From assembly GCA_003254905.1 (NCBI GenBank), contig QANU01112879.1, positions 124,001 to 188,000 on the forward strand: a DNA stretch of 64,000 nt, in the 5' to 3' direction. Positions within the stretch are counted from its first letter, which is position 1; every line of letters starts with the position of its first letter. Of this stretch, positions 12,055 through 22,779 are shown piece by piece. Origin of the DNA: Nissolia schottii (lineage: Eukaryota > Streptophyta > Magnoliopsida > Fabales > Fabaceae). The position numbers and the translations under genes were made by a program. The notes under the pieces were generated by a model, which saw nothing but the letters and a program-made list of their open reading frames with translations, was not told the origin of the DNA and searched no databases.

Positions 12055-13092
12055 CTATGGTATGAGGTTTGGGGGCAATTTTCTTTTTTTATGTGTCAAA
12101 ATATTCTAATCCCGGAATCCTACAATCTTATGGGGGAGATGGGAATGAAAATGAGACAATTTTCATTCTTGGGAATACAAGTTACTCGGGAATTTTTTTA
12201 AAACCTTAAACCAAACATGGAATGTTCCATTCCCATGGCCACATTCCCAGCAATGTGAGAAAATTTCGCGAATCACATGACTCCATAGAGAAGAAAATAT
12301 CAAGATGATAATGAGTAAAGAGACACTAGAATTTAACGTGGTTCGGCAAATCCCATGCCTACGTCCATTCCAGAGGATCAATACTATCACTATGAGATAA
12401 AAACAATACAAGAATATTTATTGGTTCTTACACCCAAAATCCCTTGTGCACCCTCTCTCATAACCCAAAGTATTCCTCACATCTCATTATCTCATACTTC
12501 CCAGACACCTAGGTCATTGGCTTTATTTATAGTCATGGATTCTTAATCACTAAGAGTCCTTATTTCAAATCTCAACAGATTTTCTATATCCTAACAGAAA
12601 ATCTATCTATATCCTACCAGATTTATCAATATCTACCAAATTATTCATATCAATAATTTAGATATTACTAAACTTAAGGATAATCTCAAGGATATACACC
12701 TTAAATAGAAAATATAAATAAAATCAATTACAATCTTATCAAGCATGAGCTAATTTTCCCAACAAATCTCCACATTGGCGAATGCTCCACCACCATGAAA
12801 ATTGTTAACAGGTCCATCTTAATACAAGCCGCCTAGTCATGTGCAAACCTTCTTTAAAATCATGAAGAACCCTTATTTATAAATACCACAAAAAAGTACT
12901 ATTAGCCTCAAAGCATACCAACTACACACCCGAATCTACCAAATAACATGACTCCACCATATTCAAAAAACTTGGTCAATAATATGTGTAATTATGCAAT
13001 CCATCATCTCCTTTTTCTCTTCATCAAATCATCAAATCCGCCAAGATTTGATCTTGTGCCACACATATTTGATGGACCATATTGAGCTATAA

Positions 13093-13104
13093 CCTCTAAT
13101 ACCA
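13093..13104 (-). other. Primer-binding site of the Copia-like element
   Basis: Reads TGGTATTAGAGG on the minus strand, two bases after the 5' LTR end. This is complementary to the 3' end of initiator-Met tRNA apart from one change in the core, and it fixes the element's orientation. Confidence 0.75.
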
Positions 13105-13668
13105 GTTGTTGGGAAACACACAGCAGATCAAGTCCCATACACAACCTCGTACAAATTCAATATACCAAATATAAACAGAAAATCCCAAAGAGAAGAAAAT
13201 AACAAGATGACAATGAGTAAAGAGACACAATAATTTAACGTGGTTTGGCAAATCCCATGCCTGTGTCCATCCTAGAATATCAATACTGTCACTATGAGAT
13301 GAAAACAATATAAGAATATTCATTGGTTCCCACACCCAAAATCCCTTGCACACCCTCTCTCATAACCCAAAGTATTCTTCACATCTTGTTATTTCACACT
13401 TCCACACACTAGGCCATTGACTTTATTTATAACCAAGGATTTTTAATCACTAAGAGTCCTTATTTCAAATCTTAACAGATTTTCTATATCCTAACAGAAT
13501 CTATCTATATCCTACTAGATTTATCAATATCCTACCAAAATATTTATATCAATAATTTAGATATTACTAAATCTGAGAATAATCTCAATGATATACACCT
13601 TAAATATAAAACATAAATAAAATCAATTACAATCTTATCAAGCATGAACCAATTTTCCCAACACATTT

Positions 13669-14102
13669 GGTGTGAGATACTGTGTCAACCCTAGTGTTAC
13701 CATTGGTTATTACTGACGGTAACACCTAAAACCCTAGTTCTCAATTGTATCATATACTATTTATTATTTATTATTTATTGTTTAATAAGGTCACTAATTA
13801 ATTTATTAAGGCATAAATATTATTTTATTTAATCATTTACTAGTAAAAAAATGAATAAGCCTAATTGTTTCTTTTATTAATTTATTACTTATTTTTATTT
13901 GAAAAACTTTCAAGTAACAACAAAATTCGATGTATACGTACCAAATTAAAATGAGAACAATGCACACCATATTAAAATAAGAACAATGTACACTAAATTT
14001 ATTAAAATCAATGCTTTAACAATGAAATTAAAATTAAAAACAAAGTTCTCAACTTCAAAGGAAAAAATCCAAAGGAAAAAACAACTAAAATAGCTAATAT
14101 CA
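13669..14102. other. AT-rich remainder of the CACTA region
   Basis: Contains GTGTTACC and GACGGTAACAC near 13700-13726, a motif type also seen in the CACTA subterminal repeats at 17.5-18.1 kb. An inner CACTA terminus was not found, so the left boundary of that transposon is unknown. Confidence 0.4.
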
Positions 14103-15892
14103 TAAGTCAGCAGTACTGTCCGACGAGGTGGCATCGACATCGACATCGGCATCAACGTAGTCGATGGAGGACTCAGACATCAGCTGCTCAGGAGGCATGT
14201 CATGGGCCCTACTATTCTCTCCTCGAACAGAGCTAGCAAAGTAGACCCACAACACCCTGAGCTTGTCGTTGAACTTCTCCTTGTCTTTTTTTCTTTTTTG
14301 CCTTTTCATTTTGCAGCTCCTGATGTGCTACCTCTAACCTCACCGCCTATATGTGCAGCTCCTAGTTCATTTTGAACAGTTGCTCATGGAGCTCATCAGT
14401 ATCTGGCATCGGTGATGGCCCAATAGATCCAATAGCCGATCGAGGGCTCCTAGATGTAACTGAGAGCTGCGTCCCCTTGTTATAGACGCAGTTGCGGTTC
14501 ATACCACTGACGACATCTAGCCACCATGCGTTCTCATCGATAGGAGCCAGCTCAGCACTGGGGGGCGCACTCTGGGCCTGATGAGTTTGAGTAGCTTGTG
14601 ATGCCTCTTTGAAAGCAACCTACATACATAACAAATTAACAAATATTAATATAAGAAATTAAAACAGTAAGGAAAAAATTAAAATTATATATGTGTATAT
14701 ATATATTGAACATAATAAATACGTACGGTGGTTTCTTTAGAGCGTGCATCAACCCACTTAGACTTGTCTAGTGGGTCTCGAGAAACAATTCTGCCTCAGT
14801 CGGCTCCCGCCCTAGTTCTCAGTGCTACATATTCAATTGTTTAAAATTAAACAAATTAATTAGTACATATTTAAATAAAAAGTTAAAGTATATTAATATG
14901 TAGTTCAAAAATAATTTAAGGCAAATGTAATTACCATCCTGAGGCGACCTTGCGGACCCTTCGGTGTGCACGTCGCCCCCTCGACCCTATGTTCGCGCAT
15001 GCTTAGAGTTATAGGACTTAGTGTCGAACTCCTCCGAGTCCCAGTAACCTTTTAACTCCGCAAGCTGCGTAGTGGTCAACCAGTCCAGGTTTTTTACCTT
15101 ACCCGACCTAATGTCCCTGGGCAGCTGCTGTAGACACCTGCCAGCCCTATAGTTGAATGCCTTCTTCATGCCGGTTTCTTCAAAAGGTTCATATTGAAAA
15201 TTATACTAAAAATATAAATAATAAAACATTAATAATTAATTAATTTAAGAATAAATAATTATTAAAAAAATTACTACTAGTAATTTGATTACCTTCCAAA
15301 CTTTGAAGAAGCGGTCCCTCTCCCTACTTGTGTACTCCTGTCACTTACGGACGACTCTGTTGTAGCATTTCTTTAGAGTCTCCGTGACGGCATTCCTACT
15401 AGCCTCGTAGGGAATCCACATATACAAACATAATTAAAAATATTATGTACGTTACAAAAATTAAATAAATAACAACTAAAAAATAAAACAAAAAATAATT
15501 AACAAAACTTACCCACTGTTGTTCTCGTTGAGTTGTAGAGGGACTCATGTGCGGGTGGTAGTGGATCCTTAAGACTGAGTGCCAGTGGGAGTATTCGACT
15601 GTGGCGGCTGTGGTGATGAAGTATCTTGTTGACCATAGCTCCCAAACCTCACCACCTATGATGACGATGGAGACATGAAGCTCAACCCGGGAGCATCACC
15701 AGGCTCCTCGGCCTGCTTTTCAGTGATGACCTGCCAAAATCCAGGGGTCGATATGAAACCGTCCCCCCACGGGAGATCTTAAGGACGTTGGCTTGCTGCT
15801 TGACGTCCCTATGCCCCCTTCCCTACTACCCCGCCTTGCGGATGCAGAATAGTAGTCTGACACCTTTTTTTTTCCTTTTGTCGTCAGTCATA
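14103..15892 (-). pseudogene. Decayed CACTA (En/Spm) TNP1-like protein, Transposase_24 family
   Basis: Several minus-strand exon-like blocks, separated by AT-rich intron-like DNA, carry the pattern of the plant transposase family PF03004 (Ptta/En/Spm). About 15300-15410 is an NPYEASRNAVTETLKKCYN-like block followed by RDRFFKVWK. About 14945-15190 contains LAELKGYWDSEEFDTKSYN and later HTEGSARS. About 14730-14830 encodes SKWVDARSKE. About 14103-14630 holds a coiled, charged C-terminal region. Exon-type GT/AG borders can be guessed, but in-frame stops occur in at least three blocks (for example after VVRK near 15350), so the gene is dead. A candidate start, MTDDKRKKK, lies at about 15892, immediately beside the MITE inserted at 15902. 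Family assignment is from remembered motif pattern, not a search. Confidence 0.7.
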
Positions 15893-15901
15893 CTTATAAC
15901 C

Positions 15902-16435
15902 ATGGTTATCAAACTCGCGAGTTTAGGTAAACTCGTGGAGTCTCCGTAAATTCGGATCGTAAACTCGTACGAGTTTACCTATTATTAAAAAAATATTAAA
16001 AAATATTTTAAAACATTATTATGCTACAAAAATATATTTAATAAAACTTGAAATTCATAATACATTTACCTCCATAACAAAGCACAAATAAAGATGAAAT
16101 ATATGAGTTCTAAGTTCAGTTCATACATAATACATATAACATAATACATAGTATTGACTACTGAACATCACAAGAAGCGAGTTTGTGACGATGATGTCTT
16201 CAATCTAGAACACTAAAGCACAAATAGCAATGCAGAGGTCACGCACCTTGGTGGGAAAGATCCCTGAGCAAAGGATGAAATACATACGATGGATTAGCGA
16301 CGGAGCACAAGCAACGGCGGAGCACGATTGTAGGCGCAACTGTAAATGATAACTCTAAAATACTTAAATGACCTAAATCTAAAAACTCATAGATATGCAA
16401 AACAATATCAAACTTGTTTTGTCCCTAAAAAAAAA
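15902..16435 (-). mobile_element. MULE-type MITE, copy C, running into an assembly gap
   Basis: Starts ATGGTTATCAAACTCGCGA and matches copy B (8371 down to about 7826) nearly base for base in inverted orientation, including the CTCCATAACAAAGCAC stretch and the GGAGCACGA repeats. It contains a perfect 20-bp palindrome, GTAAACTCGTACGAGTTTAC, at about 15959-15978. The sequence stops in an A-run at the gap edge, where copy B has its matching T-run. The other terminus is presumably inside the gap. Confidence 0.8.
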
Positions 16436-16974
16436 NNNNNNNNNNNNNNNNNNNNNNNNNNNNNNNNNNNNNNNNNNNNNNNNNNNNNNNNNNNNNNNNN
16501 NNNNNNNNNNNNNNNNNNNNNNNNNNNNNNNNNNNNNNNNNNNNNNNNNNNNNNNNNNNNNNNNNNNNNNNNNNNNNNNNNNNNNNNNNNNNNNNNNNNN
16601 NNNNNNNNNNNNNNNNNNNNNNNNNNNNNNNNNNNNNNNNNNNNNNNNNNNNNNNNNNNNNNNNNNNNNNNNNNNNNNNNNNNNNNNNNNNNNNNNNNNN
16701 NNNNNNNNNNNNNNNNNNNNNNNNNNNNNNNNNNNNNNNNNNNNNNNNNNNNNNNNNNNNNNNNNNNNNNNNNNNNNNNNNNNNNNNNNNNNNNNNNNNN
16801 NNNNNNNNNNNNNNNNNNNNNNNNNNNNNNNNNNNNNNNNNNNNNNNNNNNNNNNNNNNNNNNNNNNNNNNNNNNNNNNNNNNNNNNNNNNNNNNNNNNN
16901 NNNNNNNNNNNNNNNNNNNNNNNNNNNNNNNNNNNNNNNNNNNNNNNNNNNNNNNNNNNNNNNNNNNNNNNNNN
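16436..16974. other. Assembly gap (539 N)
   Basis: Undetermined bases bounded on both sides by A-runs. Open frames drawn across it are artefacts. By comparison with copy B it should include the last 180 or so bases of MITE copy C. Confidence 0.99.
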
Positions 16975-17198
16975 AAAAAAAACTAACCTTGATATGTGAT
17001 GACGCAAGAGAGTGACGGTGGTGACGGCGACAACAACCCAACAGTGCAGGGAGGGTAATGACGCTGGGATGGCAGGGAGGGTGGTGGCGGTGGCAAGATG
17101 GTAGTGGGTGTGGTGACGGTGGTAGGGCAGTGGTGGGGTGTGGTGGTAAGGTCGTGGCAGTGTGGTGGTAGGGAGGGTGGTTGCGGTGGTAGGAAGGT
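16975..17198 (-). repeat. GC-rich GGTGGC/GCCACC tract, probable leader or first exon of the CACTA element
   Basis: A G-rich plus strand with units such as GGTGGTGGCGGTGGCAAG. On the minus strand it lies downstream of a TATATATA motif (17440-17448) and a pyrimidine-rich leader, the arrangement of a transcribed 5' exon. The SINE at 17199 splits leader from tract. No known protein is recognised. Confidence 0.45.
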
Positions 17199-17368
17199 GA
17201 AGTGGTAAGCGGCTTAGTATCGCTTAAGCAAGGTCCCGAGTTCGAAACCTTGTGTACGCAGTTATCCCAGCTGGGAGACTCACCCTCCATAGCTAGGTGC
17301 GCGACCCGAGTCGACTCAGATTAGTCAAGGCCAAGCCTTGGATACCAGGCAGTCAACCTAAAAAAAAA
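17199..17368 (+). mobile_element. tRNA-derived SINE, copy 1
   Basis: About 165 bp matching the complete SINE at 60148-60331, but lacking its first 20 or so bases including most of the A box. The B box AGTTCGAAACC is at 17239-17249 and the tail is an A-run. It is flanked by AGGAAGGTGAAGTGG (left, from 17191) and AGGAAGGTAAAGTGG (right, from 17369), a 15-bp target duplication with one mismatch. The left duplication overlaps the first bases of the SINE, as expected when truncation is resolved by microhomology. Confidence 0.85.
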
Positions 17369-17435
17369 AGGAAGGTAAAGTGGGATTTCAGATATAGAGA
17401 AGGAGTAAGGAGAGTGAATGAGGAAGAGGGAAGGG

Positions 17436-17452
17436 ATGGATATATATAGCCT
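17436..17452 (-). promoter_or_regulatory. TATA-like promoter motif, minus strand
   Basis: GCTATATATATCC on the minus strand, followed downstream by a CT-rich leader (CCCTTCCCTCTTCC). It is placed to drive the CACTA transposon gene. Activity is inferred only. Confidence 0.35.
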
Positions 17453-17454
17453 CT

Positions 17455-18134
17455 GTTAGGCCGTAGCCATTAATGTCATTACTTCGTTACCATCGAATTT
17501 ATCCAACGGTAACAAAAGTCGAATGTTAAGATGTTGGGAACATGCATGACTTTACATGAACAAGCATGTTACCGTCGGATATATTCGACAGTAACAAAAT
17601 TCGAACGTTGCGACTTTGGGAACACACGTGACCCTTTACATGAACAGGCACGTTACTGTCAGAAATATCTGATGGTAACTTGTCAACCGTTACACCTGAT
17701 TAGAAAACATAGGCCTCTTCATGTGCTGACAAGTTACCGTCGGCCAGTTCCAACAGTAACTTGACTATTCATGTCTCAAGCGATTACTGTCGGATATTCT
17801 TGACGATAATCAGTCAAATATTACAAACACGCTTGTCCACTAATCTATCGAAGCTTTTACCGACTTAATATTGTTAGATATGTCCGTTGGCTTTTTCCTC
17901 TTTGTTTTACCATTGGAAAATTCTGACGGTAATGGTTTTGCGCCATTAGGAATCAACCATTACTATCGATTTTACCGTCTATTATTTTTTTCTAACCGTA
18001 ATCGTGGTCAAAATTGCTCTGGTTCGTCCAAAAAGCCTTTATTGTCAGTTTTGTTAATGTTTTTCGACGCTAATACTGTCAAAAATTAATTTGACGGTAA
18101 TGCTCCGATAGTAATAGACATGTTTCTAATAGTG
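17455..18134 (-). mobile_element. CACTA terminus and subterminal repeats
   Basis: The right end, read on the minus strand, is CACTATTAGAAACATG, close to the CACTACTAGAAA terminus of plant En/Spm elements. Inside it, repeat units of roughly 90-110 bp recur, each built of opposed GTTACCGTCGGATAT and GACGGTAAC motifs and a GAACA.GCATGTTAC stretch. Such subterminal arrays are the transposase-binding regions of CACTA elements. Together with the pseudogene at 14103-15892 this suggests one broken element from about 13.7 to 18.1 kb. Confidence 0.7.
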
Positions 18135-19330
18135 TCACTCTCTCCACATTCTCTCTCTTCAACTCCCACTTTTCCTATATGCGCGTGTAACCATCCACCA
18201 GTAATCAAAACACTCTTTCTATTCCTTTCCAACATTAAAAAAAATAAAGAAATGAACATAATAATAAATAATTCAACCTCTATAAATCAACAAACCAACA
18301 ATCTAATACAGAGAAACCAACAGGGTAAAACAATGACAAATAATAAAAATAAACCAGTACCAGTAAGGTAATAAGGAAGTGATAAATAAATAAAGATTCC
18401 AACATCTTATAAATTAATCACAGTCATGTTGGTTTTTTTAGTCCCATTTTTTTTTAATCCTAGTTGTTTCTTGTTAAATTAAATAGAGTCATGCTGATTT
18501 TTTTTTTTAATCAATGATGTTGATTTCTTTTCTTGGACATTTTGGTTTCTTTTACAAAAACAGGTTGGTTCTTCTTGCAATGATGTTGATTTCTTTCACA
18601 AGTACTACGTACACTTCATACCACTACTATGCAACCTCTGCATACAACCCCCTGTAAACAATGAAAAGAATATTTGTGAACAATTAATGTTTCTAACAAC
18701 AACAACAACAAAAATCAACACTCTAAAATGAAGAAACCAACACTCTAAAATAGAGAAAGTAACACGCTAAAATATAGAAACCAACATGCCAAAACAATGA
18801 TAAATAAATAAAAATAAATCAATACCAGTAAACCAACATGCTAAAACAAACCGTCATCTTAAAATGAAGAAATCAATGGTCTAAAAGGAAAAACCAACAC
18901 GCCAAACATAGAAACTAACATCTTAAAACAAAAAAAGAAACCAGTAACAATAACAAAGGAGGAGGATAACACATTCCCCGATCTACTTTAATGAGTTTGA
19001 GGAACAATGAACAATTAACGATGAAGAGGAATAAACAAAGAACAATGGGGTTTGTTCATGGAGGAGGATCTGACGAAGGGCATTGAAGGAGCAAGGAGCA
19101 AGGGTTTGTTCTTGGTTTCAAGCTATGTGAGTGAGAGAAAAAAAAAAGTGAGAGAAAGAGAAAAAGAGAGCATGAGTGGTGTAGAGGATAGAGAAATTCT
19201 TTTTTTAATTACTCACGAGCCTCACATATTTAATATATTTTACAACAATTTTATCTGGTTACTATATTTTATATATTGTCTATGTATTATTGTTTTTATT
19301 TATTGTTTAAGCAACATTTTTATTATTAAA
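18135..19330. repeat. Minisatellite of ACCAACA-type units with pyrimidine- and purine-rich edges
   Basis: From about 18290 to 18960 short units such as AAACCAACACGCTAAAA and AACCAACATGCTAAAAC repeat with drift. The left edge (18135-18180) is CT-rich and the right edge (19040-19190) is GA-rich. The open frame at 19052-19339 crosses the GA-rich edge and has no family resemblance. The layout parallels the tracts at 34.0-35.3 kb and 55.2-56.5 kb. Confidence 0.55.
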
Positions 19331-20666
19331 ATAAATTGAATTTTACAGACACATATAGCGTTCAACGATATATACGACTCCTAATTACTGTACATGAATC
19401 ATGGCAGAGAAATTAATGCCTTGAATACTAATCTTTACAAAAATTGCATTGGGAAAATTAATCTGTACAATAATTGATGTTTTCAGCAAGGAAGGAAAAA
19501 AAACAAAAGAAAAGCAATGGCATTAAGATTATGAATGTGGTACATTCAGCTCTTTTCCAAAAGCATATTTGCAGAGAGAAGATTGATAGGCATTGCTGTC
19601 TTGCCTTTGGGAATAGTGTTGAACCTGGTGAACTGGTCCCCATCTTTAGTCTGTGGAACAGTGGAAGGTACAAGACCCCTAACGGTTTTGAGTGAGTGGC
19701 GTGTGCGTGTTGTAAGAACTGGAACCAAAATTCAAGAGCCAAATGCACATAAATTAAAGAGGGCGGGGGGGACCAAAGAGTGTTTCTATCATGGGGTTGA
19801 AATGTATGTAAATATCTAAGTTTTTTTTGTAATTTATAGCAAGCACAGTATTGTACGGTGTGCTAGTCTTTCCCCCCTTATTTGCTACCTCTTTTAGTCT
19901 TAAACGGCATGCCTTAAATGCTATGTTATGCTATTTACATGACCATTGATTGATTGGAATGCCACGTTTTTATTGTCATACAAAATTTCCAATTTAGTTG
20001 AGGTGAAAATACTAGGGGATAAAGAAGTCTCTAAATATAAAAAATTTAGATACATTTTCCCATTTAAAACGTGGGATAATTTTATCTCTAAATTTATTTA
20101 GAGGGACAAAATATCTTATATTTAGAATGGCAATACATTTTGAACCATTTTTTTTCTCTCAATATTTTTATCAAGGATCTAATTAGAGTTATCTTATTAT
20201 CATCATTAGACCTTTCCTCGCTATTTTCTCAATATTTAGAGCTACAAAGTTTATTGGCAGAGAATGAATCCTATGACTTATCATGAGTTTTTCACATAAT
20301 CTTGACATATGTGATTTTTTTTATTATTATTATTTTTAATTGTTTACATTATTTATGAATCTCACTTTTTTGTATTAATGGTGAGAGATTATACATGACA
20401 AAATCCTTTGAAAAAATCAGATAAGAAGATCAATTATTGTAATTGAGGTGGTAAAAAAGGTATTTGAAAGTTAAGACAAAGAACTGCAACTTTTGTATGT
20501 TGAAGTCAAAAGTTTGATTCATGAGGTGTCTATTCAAGAAATAATATTTATGACAATTATTTTAAACAACATTTATAATTGAAATGAGTTTTTTTTCCCT
20601 CTTGTTACATAACACAAAAGTTTCTAGTAGTGATATCCATGCACCATGCTACAAATTGTTTTTTTG
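19331..20666. other. Intergenic DNA, no supported gene
   Basis: Overlapping frames of 60-96 codons occur on both strands at 19458-19819, but no motif, conserved family or codon bias singles one out. The rest is AT-rich. Confidence 0.5.
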
Positions 20667-21017
20667 AGTTAAATATGTTTTTAGTCCCTCAAAATTTTTA
20701 AATTTTGTGTTTTACCCCTAAAAAAATTTTCGATAAGAAATTGCCCCTCTAAAGTTTAGTTTTGGTTTTAGTCTTTACCGTCAAGTTGGGCTATTAACTG
20801 CTGACGTAGCAATTAACTTAGCCACGTCTCCACACAAAATTGACACGACATTGCTTGCCATGTAACCAAGTTAACTGTCACACGAGCAGTTAACAACCCA
20901 ACTTGACCTCAAGTATTAAACCTAATTTTTTTTCAAGGGATGATTTCCTAAGAATTTTTTTTTAGGGGTAAAACACAAAATTCTCAATTTTCAAGTAACT
21001 AAAAATTATATTTAACC
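20667..21017. mobile_element. MITE with GGTTAAATATG termini, copy 1
   Basis: A 351-bp element with long imperfect inverted repeats. The left end runs GTTAAATATGTTTTTAGTCC and on into AATTTTGTGTTTTACCCC; the right end is GGGGTAAAACACAAAATT followed by ATATTTAACC. It is non-coding. The centre has opposed CAGTTAAC/GTTAACTG-type blocks, so most of it could fold back. Flanks are T-runs, so the target duplication is not informative. The family also occurs at 46979 and 61708. Confidence 0.75.
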
Positions 21018-22389
21018 TCTTTTTTTAATTTTGTTTTAGGTCGAGATAACGCAAAATATTTTTTTATTTTCTGAAACGAAAATTGGTTAACTGAATAGAT
21101 GTCTCTTGGGCTCTTCATGTTTCACATGTGAGGTTTGTACCATGATAAGAAGGGGGAAGGACCGTTCTACCAATAGGCCTATTTAATGGGTGTTGTTATC
21201 ATTTGTCAAATTATAGTTGGAGGCCCAAAAAGTTTTAGACCTGCCATTGTTGTCCACTGACGAGGGGCAGGTTTGTTGACCGAAAAGAAAATGTGAATGG
21301 TTTTAGCGTTAGCTTGGTCTGGTTAGAATCAGGCTCTAAGTAGTGAGAAAAAGAATCAAAATTGATTTAGACACCATATAATATGTATTATTCTAAAGTT
21401 GGGTTTAATTACTGTCAACCAATCAAGTATTGTTACATTAATATAAATAGTTAATTTTATGTCTTACTCCTTCAAAAGTCATATAAACCAAAAGATCTAA
21501 TTAGATGACAGTGTGAAACACTTTACATTGTTATTGAATAAAAATTAAACTCTCTAATGCTCTGCATCAAACGGAATTAATAAGGTCGCATAAGCTGGTT
21601 TAATTAAGTTCCCTCCAGTTTTAAATATTTGAATAAAAGCCAATGAGATAATTTTCCTTAAAAAAATTTAAAAATTATTTATTTATAAACGGATGAGCCC
21701 ACCAAATTTGCAAAAAAATTAATTAGTCCACCAAATAAGCACCAAAATACATATTATTAATTGTCATAACAAATATTATCAGCACTATACCACTAAACCT
21801 TAATGAAACTTATTAATGAATATACACACTCAAAAAAAAGTTGTTGAAACTTATTATAAAATATGAAATATTTTTAATGAAACTTGTGGACCCAAATTTA
21901 GTGGCAGCGTGCTTAAATCTAAATTGTTAAGCTTGTGCGGATGCAAGAAGTTTACTACTTGTTCATGAAATTATCTGAAAGTTATACAAAAAAAATTGTG
22001 ACCATTAATTCTATTTATTAAGTATTATAATACCAAGAATGAACAAAATTTAAGTAAATGACTTGTCTTGTGAATAGTATCGACCAACTTATTTATTGCA
22101 TTACCTATACCAAGGATTTTTAACACCTCTGAGTTGTTTATTTTATAGCCATTACAATTGGGCTATAAATATCACTCGTTTGAGTCTAATTGTGCCATTC
22201 AAAGAAGTGTTAAAAAGTACAACAAACAAATGAAAGATAGAAAGAAACAATAGAAAGCATTGACCTAGGAAGGGGAGATTGGAGCTTTCAACAGTAGTGG
22301 AATTAGATGTTCTGGGATGAATTAAATGTTAAGTAGATGCTTCCATAGACTTGCCTGCTATTAACTTGTTATTGAAGTCTTTTAACTCT
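21018..22389. other. AT-rich intergenic DNA
   Basis: No gene seen. A stretch of about 55 bp at 22257-22312 (GCATTGACCTAGG, then GAGATTGGAGCTTT) recurs with differences at 23652-23708, so both lie in pieces of one unidentified repeat, probably a retroelement. Confidence 0.45.
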
Positions 22390-22700
22390 CCCAAAGAAAC
22401 TTATCTGATGAAGCTAAGTCTACTAGATGAAGTTAGGGGTGAGGCATTAGAGGCATGCCCTGTCCCCCAGATTTAAAGCCAGAAGTTCACCATGTTACTG
22501 ATGAAGAGTTCAAGAAAAATCCTGAAAAATCGCCCAAGTTACTTCCCCATTTCAAGTATACATTTATGGGGGCAGGGTGATTCCCATCCTGTGATCGTTG
22601 ACTCATCCTTCAGTCCTGCTAAAATTGAAAAGGTGGTAAGGTTTCCAAAGAGCCACTGGAAGTGCGTTCTGTGCGATACGTCCTTGTATTTCGCGCGAAA
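22390..22700 (+). pseudogene. Ty3/gypsy pol fragment (N-terminal RT region), frameshifted
   Basis: Two plus-strand frames in succession carry the pattern that leads into reverse transcriptase in plant gypsy polyproteins: a LLPHFKYTFMG-like block, then after a frameshift DSHPVIVDSSFSPAKIEK. In intact relatives this reads roughly as LP-HLKY-FLGE followed by PVIISS-LS. The fragment is short and broken, with no catalytic YXDD visible. The assignment rests on remembered pattern and is tentative. Confidence 0.4.
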
Positions 22701-22779
22701 CATAGTTACAAAGAGTAATCCTGCATCTACTGGGAGTGTATCTTGCACGAGACATAATGCGTCCCCTCATATTATGAGG

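Larger units (their letters stand above)
9415..12282. mobile_element. MULE-like DNA transposon nested in the 3' LTR
   Basis: The left copy of the Copia-like LTR is broken here, while its partner LTR is continuous. The inserted block begins GAGTGTGGTTCGC and its right end, reverse-complemented, reads AGTCATGTGATTCGC, an imperfect terminal inverted repeat. The flanks CCAAAGGGA (9406-9414) and CCATAGAGA (12283-12291) agree at seven of nine positions, fitting a 9-bp target duplication of a Mutator-like element. Without the solo LTR inside it, the element is about 860 bp. It holds no recognisable transposase, only a GC-rich tract. Confidence 0.65.
9327..13663 (-). mobile_element. Copia-like non-autonomous LTR element with nested insertions
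   Basis: Direct long terminal repeats of about 560 bp begin TGTTGG and end CCCAACA. The right one is 13107-13663; the left one is split into 9327-9414 and 12292-12764 by a later insertion. The 5-bp target duplication CATTT is perfect (9322-9326 and 13664-13668). On the minus strand a primer-binding site TGGTATTAGAGG (13093-13104), one base from the initiator-Met tRNA match TGGTATCAGAG, follows the 5' LTR. A polypurine-like GTGGAGATT precedes the 3' LTR. Both features are typical of Ty1/copia. The internal region (12765-13106) is only 342 bp and non-coding, so the element must have moved with help in trans (LARD or TRIM-like). LTR identity by eye is high but not complete, so the element is not brand new. 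Confidence 0.85.

Noticed and set aside
16346..17290. Open frames of about 200-300 codons across the second gap
   Set aside because: Artefacts of 539 N bases; the flanks are a MITE and a GC-rich tract.
19458..19819. Small gene, possibly a peptide precursor
   Set aside because: Frames on both strands overlap and are equally open. No signal peptide plus conserved C-terminal motif of a known peptide family could be seen.
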